Part shown: piece by piece, positions 33,204 through 41,965 of the stretch
How the letters are laid out: each line of letters opens with the position of its first letter
Numbering within the stretch: position 1 is the first letter of the stretch
Program-made: the position numbers and the translations under genes
NCBI GenBank assembly: GCA_016841365.1
Contig: JAENZI010000006.1
Coordinates: 62,001-126,000 of the forward strand
Length of the DNA: 64,000 bases
Source: Anaerolineaceae bacterium
GTDB taxonomy: Bacteria > Chloroflexota > Anaerolineae > Anaerolineales > Anaerolineaceae
Direction: 5' to 3'
Notes under the pieces: model-generated
Databases searched by the model: none
Told to the model about the DNA's origin: nothing
What the model saw: the letters and a program-made list of their open reading frames with translations, nothing else

Positions 33204-34661
33204 ATGCCCGAACTGACACACACCCCGGACTGGGTCAAGAACGCCATTTTTTACCAGATCTTTCCCGACCGCTTTGCCAAATCAGAGTCAATTGAAAAAC
33301 CCACCAACATTGAACCGTGGGAAGCGCCCCCCACCCGCTTTGGCTTTAAGGGCGGCGACCTGCAGGGTGTGATCGAAAAATTCGACTACCTGCAAGACCT
33401 GGGGATCACCGCCATCTACTTCAACCCGATCTTCATGTCCGCCGCCAATCACCGCTATCATACCTTCGATTATTACCATGTGGACCCGCTCCTGGGCGGC
33501 AACCAGACCTTCTTCAAGATGTTAGAAGAAGCCCACCGCCGGGGGATGCGGATCGTGCTGGACGGCGTTTTCAACCATGCCAGCCGCGGGTTTTTCCAGT
33601 TCAACCACATCCTCGAGAACGGCGAAAAATCCCCCTACCTGGACTGGTTCACGGTGTATGGCTTCCCGATGAACGCCTACCAGGGCAAACCCAACTATTC
33701 CTGCTGGTGGAACCTGCCCGCCCTGCCGCAATTCAACACCGATAACCCCCAGGTGCGAAAGTTCTTGTTCAATGTCGCCGAGCACTGGATAGAGCAGGGC
33801 ATCGACGGCTGGCGTCTTGATGTGCCCTTTGAGATCAAGGACGAATCCTTCTGGCGCCAATTCCGTGCAGCCACCAAGCTGCCCAATACCGATGCCTACC
33901 TGGTGGGAGAGATTCCCACGGAGGCGCAGGATTGGCTGCAGGGCGACATGTTCGACGGCGTGATGAACTATCAATTCTCCGCAGCCTGCGTGGGCTTCTT
34001 CGGGGCTGACGACCGTGATGAGACCATGATCTCCGGCATGATGGGTTTGCCGGAAGTACCCAGCCTGGATGCGCAGGGATTTGCCCGGCGCTCCAAAGAA
34101 CTGCTCGAGATCTACCCGCGCCAGAACGCGTTAGCCCAGCTCAACCTGATGGACAGCCACGATATGCCCCGTTTTTTGAGCATGGTCAGCGGCAATAAAG
34201 ACGTGTTCAAATTGGCAACCCTATTCCAGATGACCTATCCGGGTGCCCCCTGCATCTATTACGGCAACGAGATCGGGATGATGGGCGGCCGCGACCCCGA
34301 AAACCGGGCTGCCTTCCAATGGGATGAAACCCTGTGGGACCATGACTTGCGCAAATTCATCCAGACCTGCGCCCGCATCCGCCTGGCACACCCCGTGCTG
34401 CGCACGGGTGAATACGTCCCCGTTTATGCCGAAGGACGCCACCTGGCGATCTTACGCCATCTCGAGCGGCAGAAGATGGTGATCGCCTTCAACGCCGGCG
34501 ACGGCGAATGGGACCTGAACATCCCCATCGGCGAGCACATTTCCGAGGGCATGTTGTTAGAAGATCTGCTGGGCGGCGGTGATGGACGGGTCGAGGAAGG
34601 CCATCTGCGCAAACGGACGCTCAAACCCTGGCAGGGCGCGATTTTCAAACCCCGCGAATAA
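33204..34661 (+). CDS. GH13 alpha-amylase-family glucosidase (cyclomaltodextrinase/neopullulanase-like)
   Basis: 485-residue cytoplasmic enzyme without signal peptide. GH13 barrel with all conserved regions: I DGVFNH, II GWRLDVPFE with nucleophile D206, III GEIPTEA with acid/base E236, IV SHDMPRF with D320. MPELTHTPDWVKNAIFYQIFPDRFA is the start of the barrel; no N-terminal CBM34/starch-binding domain is present, in contrast to typical neopullulanases of about 580 residues. Start ATG 33204 follows GGAGG. Acts on maltodextrins or cyclodextrins entering the cell. Single gene. Confidence 0.9.
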   Translation: MPELTHTPDWVKNAIFYQIFPDRFAKSESIEKPTNIEPWEAPPTRFGFKGGDLQGVIEKFDYLQDLGITAIYFNPIFMSAANHRYHTFDYYHVDPLLGGNQTFFKMLEEAHRRGMRIVLDGVFNHASRGFFQFNHILENGEKSPYLDWFTVYGFPMNAYQGKPNYSCWWNLPALPQFNTDNPQVRKFLFNVAEHWIEQGIDGWRLDVPFEIKDESFWRQFRAATKLPNTDAYLVGEIPTEAQDWLQGDMFDGVMNYQFSAACVGFFGADDRDETMISGMMGLPEVPSLDAQGFARRSKELLEIYPRQNALAQLNLMDSHDMPRFLSMVSGNKDVFKLATLFQMTYPGAPCIYYGNEIGMMGGRDPENRAAFQWDETLWDHDLRKFIQTCARIRLAHPVLRTGEYVPVYAEGRHLAILRHLERQKMVIAFNAGDGEWDLNIPIGEHISEGMLLEDLLGGGDGRVEEGHLRKRTLKPWQGAIFKPRE

Positions 34662-34699
34662 GTTTCATATTTAAAACCAGATTTGGAATTGAAAAGGGG

Positions 34700-35707
34700 T
34701 TAAGCTTGACGCGCATCCCTGCGGTAAGCGCGCAGGATAGCGATTTTCGTCGGGTGATTGAAAGGCGCCGGGTCCACCGGCGGCGGGTCGGTGATCGTCT
34801 CGGGGTAACCAATCACATCCTGCGGCACATCAATCATGCCTTCAAAGCTCAGGTATGGGCTCTGGCACAGGCTTTCCAACTCCGCAGAAAAATCCTTCCC
34901 GCTCAGAAACAGCGCGTTATTAACAACCACCAGCCAACCCTCATGCGCCACCAGCGGACGCACCTTGTTGATCAGGCGCGTGGTCTGGTTCTGCAGGTCC
35001 ACCTGGCCGGCATCGGTGATCGAAAAATACGGTGGGTCAAGGATCACGCATCCAAACAACCTGTCGGCGTGGCGCAAACGCCCCATCACCCTGAAAAAGT
35101 CGCCCGGAATATATTCGCATCCGTCTGTCGGTAAGCCGTTCAGTTCCCACGAACGCCGGCCAACCGCAAGAAAGCGGCTGTTCAAGTCTGTCTGGATCAC
35201 CCGCTGCGCGCCGCCTGCGCCTGCCCCCACCCCCAGGCTGCCGGTGTAGGCAAAAGTGTTCAACACATCTAACCCCTCGCTGTGGTCAAGCAGCCAGCGG
35301 CGCAGGTTCCGCGTATCGAGGTAGAAGCTGGCGTCCTGGTTCATCTGCAGATCCAGCGCGTAAGTCAAGCCAAATTCTTGGATTTCGTCCGGCAGAGAAT
35401 CGCCCATCAGTAAAAACCCATTTTTACGCGCCTCATCTGCGTGCTGGCGTTGTTTGAGCAGGGCAGTCTGCAAACCCTCCACCCGCTCCAGCACAAACGA
35501 AGCGATCTCTTTGAAGTCTTCCAAATCGCCTTCGGGTTCGTTATGATCGGAAATCACCAGCCCCGTCCCATACCGATCGAGGGTCAACCCGGGGTTGCCC
35601 TCATAGAATCCATTGAACAGGCGATAAACCGCTGGCAGATCATTTAAAGCTGCCCGCTGTTCAATAGCCTGTTTAAGTTGGCTCTGAATTAATTGTAGTT
35701 TGACCAT
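34700..35707 (-). CDS. RlmI/RlmK-like class I SAM-dependent rRNA methyltransferase
   Basis: 335 residues. The N-terminal region (LPAVYRLFNGFYEGNPGLTLDRYG) is the RlmI-type fold usually preceded by a PUA domain, which is absent here. The methyltransferase core has LDVLNTFAYTGSLGVGAGAGGA (SAM-binding loop), a Asp for the ribose (IQTDLN), and the catalytic DPPYFS motif. RlmI-type enzymes methylate a cytosine of 23S rRNA; other members methylate G, so the exact target is inference. The start codon is preceded by TAAAAT six nt upstream and no Shine-Dalgarno, suggesting a leaderless transcript. Convergent to the GH13 gene. Confidence 0.82.
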   Translation of the reverse strand: MVKLQLIQSQLKQAIEQRAALNDLPAVYRLFNGFYEGNPGLTLDRYGTGLVISDHNEPEGDLEDFKEIASFVLERVEGLQTALLKQRQHADEARKNGFLLMGDSLPDEIQEFGLTYALDLQMNQDASFYLDTRNLRRWLLDHSEGLDVLNTFAYTGSLGVGAGAGGAQRVIQTDLNSRFLAVGRRSWELNGLPTDGCEYIPGDFFRVMGRLRHADRLFGCVILDPPYFSITDAGQVDLQNQTTRLINKVRPLVAHEGWLVVVNNALFLSGKDFSAELESLCQSPYLSFEGMIDVPQDVIGYPETITDPPPVDPAPFNHPTKIAILRAYRRDARQA

Positions 35708-35758
35708 AGCCCTATTTTACCGCGATCGGTACCATAAATTAATTAGGTATGGATAAAT

Positions 35759-35779
35759 ATTAGTTTACATCAAACTAAT
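35759..35779. promoter_or_regulatory. Inverted repeat over the -35 region of the ZIP transporter gene (putative metalloregulator site)
   Basis: ATTAGTTT (35759-35766) and AAACTAAT (35772-35779) form a perfect 8-bp dyad with a 5-bp spacer. It covers the -35 box of the ZIP gene promoter, so bound protein would block transcription. Similar dyads are used by DtxR/MntR- or Fur/Zur-type regulators, but the family cannot be decided. Confidence 0.5.
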
Positions 35780-35792
35780 TTCGTGTTATAAT
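35764..35792 (+). promoter_or_regulatory. Promoter of the ZIP transporter gene
   Basis: TTTACA (35764-35769), 17-bp spacer, TATAAT (35787-35792), 41 bp before ATG 35833. Near-consensus. Confidence 0.8.
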
Positions 35793-35832
35793 TTCTGGTA
35801 AAATAATATCAAATTACAAGGAGCAGATACGC

Positions 35833-36639
35833 ATGGTTGCATTTATTGAACATTATTCCCCGATCATCCAGGCGCTGTTGGGCACACTTTTCACATGGGG
35901 TCTGACGGCCTTAGGGTCCGGGTTGGTCTTTCTGACCAAGGACGTCAGCCGTAAATTATTGAACGGTTTACTGGGCTTCGCCTCAGGCGTGATGATTGCC
36001 GCCTCTTACTGGTCGCTGCTTGCGCCTGCCATCGAACTCTCGCAAGACCTGTCCGTACCAAGCTGGCTCCCAGCCGTTGTCGGATTCCTGCTGGGCGGCG
36101 CGTTCCTGTTTGCAGTGGACAAACTTCTGCCCCACATGCACATGAGCCAGGAAACGCCGGAAGGTGTCAAAAGTTCCTGGCAGCGCAGTGTGCTGCTGAT
36201 CACCGCCATCACCCTGCACAACATCCCGGAGGGATTGGCGGTTGGTGTGGCTTTTGGTGCGGCTGCCTCCGGATTACCCGGTGCAGATGTGGGTTCTGCG
36301 GTTGCACTGGCGATCGGTATCGGCATCCAGAACTTCCCCGAAGGGCTGGCGGTTTCCGCCCCACTGCGGCGTGAGGGATGGAAAGCAAAAAAGGCATTTG
36401 TCTACGGTCAATTCTCCGGGATGGTAGAACCTGTGGCGGGTCTCTTAGGCGCTGCAGCCACTCTCCTCATCCGCCCGATTTTGCCCTACGCGTTAGCTTT
36501 TGCCGCGGGCGCGATGATCTATGTCGTTGCAGAGGAATTGATCCCCGAATCAAAGTGTGAAGGCCATTCCGATGTGCCCACAATCGGCGTCATGCTCGGT
36601 TTCGCCGTGATGATGCTGCTGGATGTCGCATTGGGGTAA
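35833..36639 (+). CDS. ZIP-family metal transporter
   Basis: 268 residues with about eight membrane helices. The family signatures are the helix IV and V metal-binding motifs HNIPEGLAVGVAFG (His, Asn, Glu) and NFPEGLAVSAPLRREGW. Between helices III and IV lies a short His-containing loop (LLPHMHMSQETPEG), usual for ZIP sensors/filters. It likely imports Zn(II), Mn(II) or Fe(II); ZupT-like members have broad specificity. RBS AAGGAG precedes ATG 35833. A perfect promoter with an overlapping dyad suggests control by a metal-responsive repressor. Confidence 0.93.
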   Translation: MVAFIEHYSPIIQALLGTLFTWGLTALGSGLVFLTKDVSRKLLNGLLGFASGVMIAASYWSLLAPAIELSQDLSVPSWLPAVVGFLLGGAFLFAVDKLLPHMHMSQETPEGVKSSWQRSVLLITAITLHNIPEGLAVGVAFGAAASGLPGADVGSAVALAIGIGIQNFPEGLAVSAPLRREGWKAKKAFVYGQFSGMVEPVAGLLGAAATLLIRPILPYALAFAAGAMIYVVAEELIPESKCEGHSDVPTIGVMLGFAVMMLLDVALG

Positions 36640-36698
36640 GCGATTAATTTATCCAAAAACATAAAACTGGCTTCCGAAATTGGCAGTCAGTTTCGTGT

Positions 36699-37433
36699 TT
36701 AATTTAGTTTTTCCCAAACCTGGTAAAGCGCCAGGTTGCCCGGTTTGCCGTCGGAATAAAAGCTCTCGGTCACCCGCAATCCGGCTTCCTCCGCCAGCGA
36801 AGCCAATTCCGTCTCATTGAAGGTATGCACGTAGCGCAACCCAGGGTGCTCCCCCGCCCGCCAATCTAAAAGCACATCCCCCTTGTCAAGGTCCGCCGCA
36901 TCCAATCCGGCATCAGACCAGGGCAGCACCCGCTTGCGCAATCGGGGGCTGTTTTGCCACTGCCACACAGAAACTGCAATTGAACCGCCATCCGCCAGCA
37001 AATCTGCCATCGCCGCCACAATCTCCTGCCTGTGCGCTGCCCCCGGGATGTGGTGCAACACGGCAAAACAGGTGATCCACTCATATCCCTGACGGGGGAT
37101 TCCCGTGTGCCAATCGGTTTCAGCCAGGTCAACCTGTTGAAAAACGAACTGCCTTGCCGAGGGATCCTCGGTCAAACTGCGCGCCTGGCGCAGCAAACCC
37201 GCACTCATATCCAATCCTAAATAGCAGCCCGAAAAGCCTTGTGCCTGCAATGACCGGGCTAAAGTGCCGTTCCCGCAACCCACATCCAGCACCGAACCGG
37301 CACCCAGCATACGCTCAACCAGTGCTTGCACACCAGGCTGCGCCTGGTGACGCGTGGCGCTGAAGGAACCGGCAAATTGGTCATAAAATGCCTGGTTCAG
37401 TTCAAACAACTGAGACTGTGTTTTTCTATCCAT
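36699..37433 (-). CDS. Class I SAM-dependent methyltransferase
   Basis: 244 residues from ATG 37433; a longer frame to 37508 has no RBS and would reach through the promoter. The Rossmann core has VLDVGCGNGTLARSL (motif I) and, after LGLDMSAGLL, FAVLHHIPG (post-I/motif IV). The substrate is not predictable; the family contains small-molecule and rRNA/tRNA methyltransferases, and YYDQFA-like N-terminus fits the UbiE/tRNA wobble (Trm9-like) class. A near-consensus promoter (TTGCGA-17-TATACT) lies only 10 nt upstream of the ATG, with no Shine-Dalgarno, so the mRNA is probably leaderless. Confidence 0.82.
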   Translation of the reverse strand: MDRKTQSQLFELNQAFYDQFAGSFSATRHQAQPGVQALVERMLGAGSVLDVGCGNGTLARSLQAQGFSGCYLGLDMSAGLLRQARSLTEDPSARQFVFQQVDLAETDWHTGIPRQGYEWITCFAVLHHIPGAAHRQEIVAAMADLLADGGSIAVSVWQWQNSPRLRKRVLPWSDAGLDAADLDKGDVLLDWRAGEHPGLRYVHTFNETELASLAEEAGLRVTESFYSDGKPGNLALYQVWEKLN

Positions 37434-37443
37434 GCTAATCAGA

Positions 37444-37472
37444 AGTATATAACATCCCCCCGCACATCGCAA
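37444..37472 (-). promoter_or_regulatory. Promoter of the methyltransferase gene, leaderless type
   Basis: On the minus strand TTGCGA (37467-37472), 17-bp spacer, TATACT (37444-37449). The -10 ends 10 nt before ATG 37433, so transcription starts about at the initiation codon. Confidence 0.65.
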
Positions 37473-37536
37473 ACGAGATACACCTTGCGCATTGTCACCA
37501 CTCGCCAAAAGATGCTCAGAGTAATCCCCTTATTTC

Positions 37537-38073
37537 TTAATTTGTTTCTGCATCAGAAGATATTGCGTGACCTTTACGATGAGTTTTCCCAAAAATCCAC
37601 CAGGTCAGCGCACCCATGACACCGCCGCCAATCACACCAATCGGGAGCCATTCCAATAGCTGTAACAGGATGATGCCCCTGATCCACCGCCAGAATTGCC
37701 ACCAAAAACCTTCGAAGTGTTCCCCAAAGATATTAAACCACTCCAAATTCGGCAGCTTCCCCAACGAGAATAACGCAGCGTAAAAAACATAATAACTGAG
37801 CAAAGCACAACACCAAGTGAGAATTCCGGCCTTGATTGGCCCTTTGATAGAATCGGCGCGCCGGCTTTCATAGACAGTCACAGGGATAATCGGCACCAGC
37901 CAGATGCCATAATTGAGCACAATCATGACCGGGATTGAGATGATTGGGTTTTCCGGCAGGTTCGGACCCAACCCAAAAGCCAGCCAATCCAAATAGAACC
38001 AATCAATGATCCCAAAGATCAGTCCAATCAGCCCATAAAGATACCAGCGTTTTTTGTCTTTCATTTGTGCCAT
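37537..38073 (-). CDS. Hypothetical multi-pass membrane protein
   Basis: About 178 residues from ATG 38073 (start uncertain: ATG 38109, 38073 or 38064 are all possible; none has a good RBS). Four to five hydrophobic segments, many aromatic residues (WFYLDWLAFGLG, FEGFWWQFWRWIRG). A Lys-rich start (MKDKKRWYLYG) favours an internal N-terminus. No family is recognised. A farther upstream frame extension would cross the transcription terminator of the preceding gene and is rejected. It seems to be an independent gene. Confidence 0.6.
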   Translation of the reverse strand: MAQMKDKKRWYLYGLIGLIFGIIDWFYLDWLAFGLGPNLPENPIISIPVMIVLNYGIWLVPIIPVTVYESRRADSIKGPIKAGILTWCCALLSYYVFYAALFSLGKLPNLEWFNIFGEHFEGFWWQFWRWIRGIILLQLLEWLPIGVIGGGVMGALTWWIFGKTHRKGHAISSDAETN

Positions 38074-38137
38074 TTCAACCCAATTTTCAATTGCTCTCCC
38101 GTCAATCATACCAAAGATAATTAACGTCGCAACAAAA

Positions 38138-38171
38138 AAAGACTGCTTCCTGTCCTTCAGAAGCAGTCTTT
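38138..38171 (-). terminator. Rho-independent terminator of the M50-CBS protease gene
   Basis: 12-bp perfect stem AAAGACTGCTTC / GAAGCAGTCTTT with 10-nt loop, followed on the minus strand by a T-run of seven. Confidence 0.88.
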
Positions 38172-38189
38172 GGGGTTTTCTTTTCAACC

Positions 38190-39308
38190 TCAGACAATAT
38201 CTCTTTTCTCGTTCGGCGGCGCAGTGCGCTCACCCTTAAGTTTTTGGTTCAGCCACATCCGCTGCTGAACGCTGTCGGAGGTCACCAGGCCAATCAATTG
38301 CCCCTGTTCAATCACAGGTAAGACCCGGTTCACAGTCAATTTCGGAAGGACCTCATACAGCGGCATATCCGGATCAATTCCAACGGGCTCAGAGCCGATG
38401 GCAGCATAAGCAGGGGCACGGCGGCCCAATCGCTGCATCGCATTCAGCAGATCGCCCCGACGAATGAAACCGAGGAAACGACCATTGGAGACGACTGGCA
38501 AATGCCCCTGACCAGTCGCCATCGAAAGCTGTAAGACGCTCTCCAGGGCTTGATTGGCTTCGACCTGGTAGAACTGTGAAACCATTCCATCCCGAACGGC
38601 TAAACCCTGCAAGCCCGCTTTGAGTTCAACCGATTGGGCTTCTGAACCCGCCCCTGACCACACAAACAGGGCGATCAAGATCAACCACGGATTAACGAAG
38701 AACCCGACGATGCCCATCAATACCGCCAGCCCGCGGCCGATGTTGGCGGCGGTGCGCGTCGCTTTAACATAATCCATCCGGGTCGCCAAAATCGCACGCA
38801 GTACACGTCCGCCGTCCATCGGGAACGCTGGGATCAGGTTGAAGATCGCCAGGGAGACATTCACTGAAAGAAGGCGCACCCAAAAATTCGTTTGTAGCAG
38901 TTCAGCCGTCAACGGCTGGTTGAAAGCACCCATCAGCAGCAGCGCCAGGAACATCACCGCACCGATAACCACATTCACCAACGGTCCGGCTCCAGCGACG
39001 ATCATTTCTTCCCTCGGGTCTTCCGGCATCCGTTCCAAACGGGCAACACCGCCAATTGGCAGCAACGTAATATCTTTCGTTGATATGCCAAATCGCCTGG
39101 CTGCCAGTGCATGCCCCAATTCGTGCAGCACCACCAGCACAAACAAAGCGATAACGAACAGGACTTCGTTCACCAATCCCAAAAACGAACCGCTGGAAAT
39201 CAGTCCCGATAAACCAATCCACAGGAGCAAAAAGAAAAATGTCAGATGGATTTTGACATCAATCCCTGCAATTCGTCCGAGTTCCCATGACCATTTCTTT
39301 TCATTCAT
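38190..39308 (-). CDS. Site-2 protease (M50) with C-terminal CBS pair
   Basis: 372 residues. Six predicted membrane helices hold the zinc site HELGH (VVLHELGHALAARRFG) and third ligand LIPAFPMDGGRVLRA. The C-terminal cytoplasmic part (about 240-365) has two CBS motifs (GHLPVVSNGRFLGFIRRGDLL and RVLPVIEQGQLIGLVTSDS), which usually bind adenine nucleotides and regulate activity. Such proteins resemble the archaeal/bacterial SpoIVFB-type zinc proteases. Start ATG 39308 follows AAAGGA; the longer frame from 39341 is rejected. It lies divergent from elp3, without operon partners. Confidence 0.92.
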   Translation of the reverse strand: MNEKKWSWELGRIAGIDVKIHLTFFFLLLWIGLSGLISSGSFLGLVNEVLFVIALFVLVVLHELGHALAARRFGISTKDITLLPIGGVARLERMPEDPREEMIVAGAGPLVNVVIGAVMFLALLLMGAFNQPLTAELLQTNFWVRLLSVNVSLAIFNLIPAFPMDGGRVLRAILATRMDYVKATRTAANIGRGLAVLMGIVGFFVNPWLILIALFVWSGAGSEAQSVELKAGLQGLAVRDGMVSQFYQVEANQALESVLQLSMATGQGHLPVVSNGRFLGFIRRGDLLNAMQRLGRRAPAYAAIGSEPVGIDPDMPLYEVLPKLTVNRVLPVIEQGQLIGLVTSDSVQQRMWLNQKLKGERTAPPNEKRDIV

Positions 39309-39443
39309 TTTAATTTCCTTTCTTATGCTTACCTCGATCATATGCTAAGAGTATAAGAAATTTGTCGGCGTTATGTAAAATCCTTGTAAAGACTTTTGGG
39401 GGCGATGTTTCCGTAATGATATAAAATGGGTACAATTCAGCCT

Positions 39444-41057
39444 ATGAAAGCAGAAGAATGGAAGAAAAAAAGAGCTTACACCGAAGCGGAAATGTCACAA
39501 GCACTGGCCATTTTACAAGCCCTCAAAGCAGGCAGCGACTTGCAGCCTGCCCAGCGCGCCCATCCCAAGCCGGATGGCGCAGGTTTCATCCCCAAGCACG
39601 CCCTGGTTGCTAAATATTACCAAATGGTAGAAAGTGGGCAGTGGGAAGAGGATGAAGAACTGCTTGGCAAGATCCGCATGAAGCCTACCCGCACCCTCTC
39701 AGGCGTGACGACCGTCACTGTGTTGACGAAGTATCACCCCTGCCCAGGGAAGTGCATCTTCTGCCCGCAAGAAGTTATGATGCCCAAAAGCTACCTGAGC
39801 GAGGAACCGGGCGCAAAACGCGGGTTGGAAAACGCCTTTGACCCTTTCGCCCAGGTGCATAACCGCATCAAATCCCTCAAGGCAGTGGGTCACCCAACAG
39901 ACAAGATCGAATTATTGATCCTGGGCGGTAGCTTCAGCGCCTACCCCAAAGAGTATCAGGAATGGTTTGTCCGCCGCTGCTTTGATGGGATGAATGATTT
40001 CAACCCGCAGGATGACCCAGATTTTGAAACTCTGCCTGAGGCGCAAGCACGCAATGTACAGGCTGAGCACCGCAACGTCGGCCTGGTGATTGAAACCCGT
40101 CCCGACCTGGTGCGGCAGGAAGACCTGGCATGGTACCGCTATCTGGGGGTGACCAAAGTGCAGATGGGCGCACAGAGCTTCGATGACCACATCCTCGAGC
40201 TCAACCAGCGCGGGCACACCGCCCAGCAAACCCTCGATGCCACCGCCCTCTTGCGTGCAGGCGGCTTTAAGATCGTTTTGCATTGGATGCCCAACCTGTT
40301 TGGCGCAACCCCCGAAAGCGATCGTGAGGATTTTACACGCTTATGGGAAGAAGGCTCTTATTGCCCGGATGAACTCAAAATTTATCCCTGCCAACTGCTG
40401 GAAAACACAGAGCTTTATCACCTATGGGAGCAAGGGAAATACCACCCATATTCAGAAGAAACACTGCTCAACCTGATTGCCGACATCAAAACCACTGTGC
40501 CGCGTTATTGCCGCATCAACCGCATCATCCGCGACATCCCCTCCACCTATGTTGTGGAAGGCAATAAAAACACCAGCCTGAGGCAGGATGTCCAGCGCGA
40601 AATGGCAAAGCGCGGTACCCGCTGCGAATGTGTGCGCTGCCGCGAGATCCGGCGCACCAAGGTCACACCCAAAAAACTGACCTTTCATGACCTGGTCTAC
40701 CATCCTGGCCACGCCGAGGAGCACTTCCTGTCCTTCGATACCCCCGAGGACAAATTAGCCGGGTTCCTGCGCCTTTCGCTGCCCACAGACACCACCGTCA
40801 GCGGCTTGGAAGACCTGCGGCACGCAGCGATCATCCGCGAAGTGCATGTTTACGGTCAATCCCTGGAGGTCGGTGAGGAGCGCAGCGGGATTGCCCAACA
40901 CAGCGGGTTGGGCACCGAGTTGATCGATAAGGCAGAAACCATTGCAAAACAGGCTGGTTATAAACGCCTGGCAGTGATCGCGGCTGTCGGCACCCGTGCT
41001 TATTACGCTGGCAGAGGCTTTAAATTAAGTGATCATTACATGATCAAAGACCTGTAG
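39444..41057 (+). CDS. elp3: Elp3-type tRNA U34 modification enzyme (radical SAM plus GNAT)
   Basis: 537 residues from ATG 39444 (or 543 from ATG 39426). Residues about 75-370 are the radical SAM barrel with the CX3CX2C cluster site HPCPGKCIFC (C100, C104, C107) and GGSFSAYP. The C-terminal GNAT acetyltransferase domain (about 385-537) has VGEERSGIAQHSGLGTELI and RGFKLSDHYMIKDL. Bacterial Elp3 proteins add a carboxymethyl group to U34 of tRNA together with acetyl-CoA, as in archaea and eukaryotes. No Shine-Dalgarno is visible; TACAAT (39431-39436) lies 7 nt before ATG 39444, consistent with a leaderless start at 39444. Confidence 0.93.
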   Translation: MKAEEWKKKRAYTEAEMSQALAILQALKAGSDLQPAQRAHPKPDGAGFIPKHALVAKYYQMVESGQWEEDEELLGKIRMKPTRTLSGVTTVTVLTKYHPCPGKCIFCPQEVMMPKSYLSEEPGAKRGLENAFDPFAQVHNRIKSLKAVGHPTDKIELLILGGSFSAYPKEYQEWFVRRCFDGMNDFNPQDDPDFETLPEAQARNVQAEHRNVGLVIETRPDLVRQEDLAWYRYLGVTKVQMGAQSFDDHILELNQRGHTAQQTLDATALLRAGGFKIVLHWMPNLFGATPESDREDFTRLWEEGSYCPDELKIYPCQLLENTELYHLWEQGKYHPYSEETLLNLIADIKTTVPRYCRINRIIRDIPSTYVVEGNKNTSLRQDVQREMAKRGTRCECVRCREIRRTKVTPKKLTFHDLVYHPGHAEEHFLSFDTPEDKLAGFLRLSLPTDTTVSGLEDLRHAAIIREVHVYGQSLEVGEERSGIAQHSGLGTELIDKAETIAKQAGYKRLAVIAAVGTRAYYAGRGFKLSDHYMIKDL

Positions 41058-41114
41058 CTTCACAACCCGCCCTGCAATTGGGTGTTATGATTAACACAAT
41101 TCAAGGAGTTAACC

Positions 41115-41861
41115 ATGTTTGATAGATCCTCACCAACCTCACAACCTTTAAGCGCTGACCACCGCCTGATGGAGCTGGATGATTTCCAAGTCGATGCTGT
41201 ATTCAAGGCCGTTCTGCGCCGGGTTTACTTGTGGATGGCGCTGGGCTTGCTGGTTACCGCCGGTGCTGCCCTGGCCACACTGACCACACCATTAGGAACA
41301 TGGATTTTCAGCAATACCTTCGTTTTTTATGGCTTCATGATCGGGGAGCTTGTATTGGTTATGGCTCTAAGCGCCGGGATCCGCAAACTGCACCCGTCTC
41401 TGGCAGGTGTGATGTTCTTCGCCTATGCCGGGCTGAACGGTATCACCCTATCCATCATCTTTGCCATCTATGAATTGGGCAGCATTGGGCTGGCATTCTT
41501 CGTCACCGCTGCCCTGTTTGGTGCGATGAGCATCATCGGCTACTCGACCAAGAAAGATCTCAGCCAATGGCGCAGTTACTTGATGATGGGCTTGATCGGG
41601 TTATTGATCGCCTCGGTAGCAAATATTTTCTTTGCCAGTTCAGGCATGGATTGGCTGCTCTCGATTTTTGGCGTTTTCCTGTTCCTGGGTCTGACCATCT
41701 ACGACACCCAGCGCATCAAACACATGACGATGTGGAGTATGCAGTCCGGCGATGAGGCGGTTGAAATCAAAATGGGCATCCTGGGGGCACTGAAGCTCTA
41801 TCTGGATTTTATCAACATCTTCTTGTATATGCTGCGCCTGTTTGGAAGGCGCCGCCGGTAG
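41115..41861 (+). CDS. Bax inhibitor-1/YccA family membrane protein
   Basis: 248 residues, seven predicted helices. BI-1 hallmarks are LRRVYLWMALGLLVTAG (helix 1), KKDLSQWRSYLMMGLIG and the late helices SIFGVFLFLGLTIYDTQRIKHM and LYLDFINIFLYMLRLFGRR. The pair of acidic residues (Asp in IYDTQ, Asp in LYLDF) required for cation conductance in BI-1 homologues are kept. Family members leak Ca2+/H+ in a pH-dependent manner; the bacterial role is unresolved. RBS AAGGAG precedes ATG 41115. Terminator at 41882-41910. Single gene downstream of elp3. Confidence 0.93.
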   Translation: MFDRSSPTSQPLSADHRLMELDDFQVDAVFKAVLRRVYLWMALGLLVTAGAALATLTTPLGTWIFSNTFVFYGFMIGELVLVMALSAGIRKLHPSLAGVMFFAYAGLNGITLSIIFAIYELGSIGLAFFVTAALFGAMSIIGYSTKKDLSQWRSYLMMGLIGLLIASVANIFFASSGMDWLLSIFGVFLFLGLTIYDTQRIKHMTMWSMQSGDEAVEIKMGILGALKLYLDFINIFLYMLRLFGRRRR

Positions 41862-41881
41862 CAAATTTTACCTTAAATAAC

Positions 41882-41910
41882 AAAGCTGTCATTCCAATGG
41901 CAGCTTTTTT
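41882..41910 (+). terminator. Rho-independent terminator of the BI-1 gene
   Basis: AAAGCTGTCAT / ATGGCAGCTTT stem (one G-T pair) with a tight loop followed by a T-run. Confidence 0.75.
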
Positions 41911-41965
41911 GATTCGGGGCATATCCCCCATCCTCAAACATAAACGCTCTAAAGCACTTTTCGAA

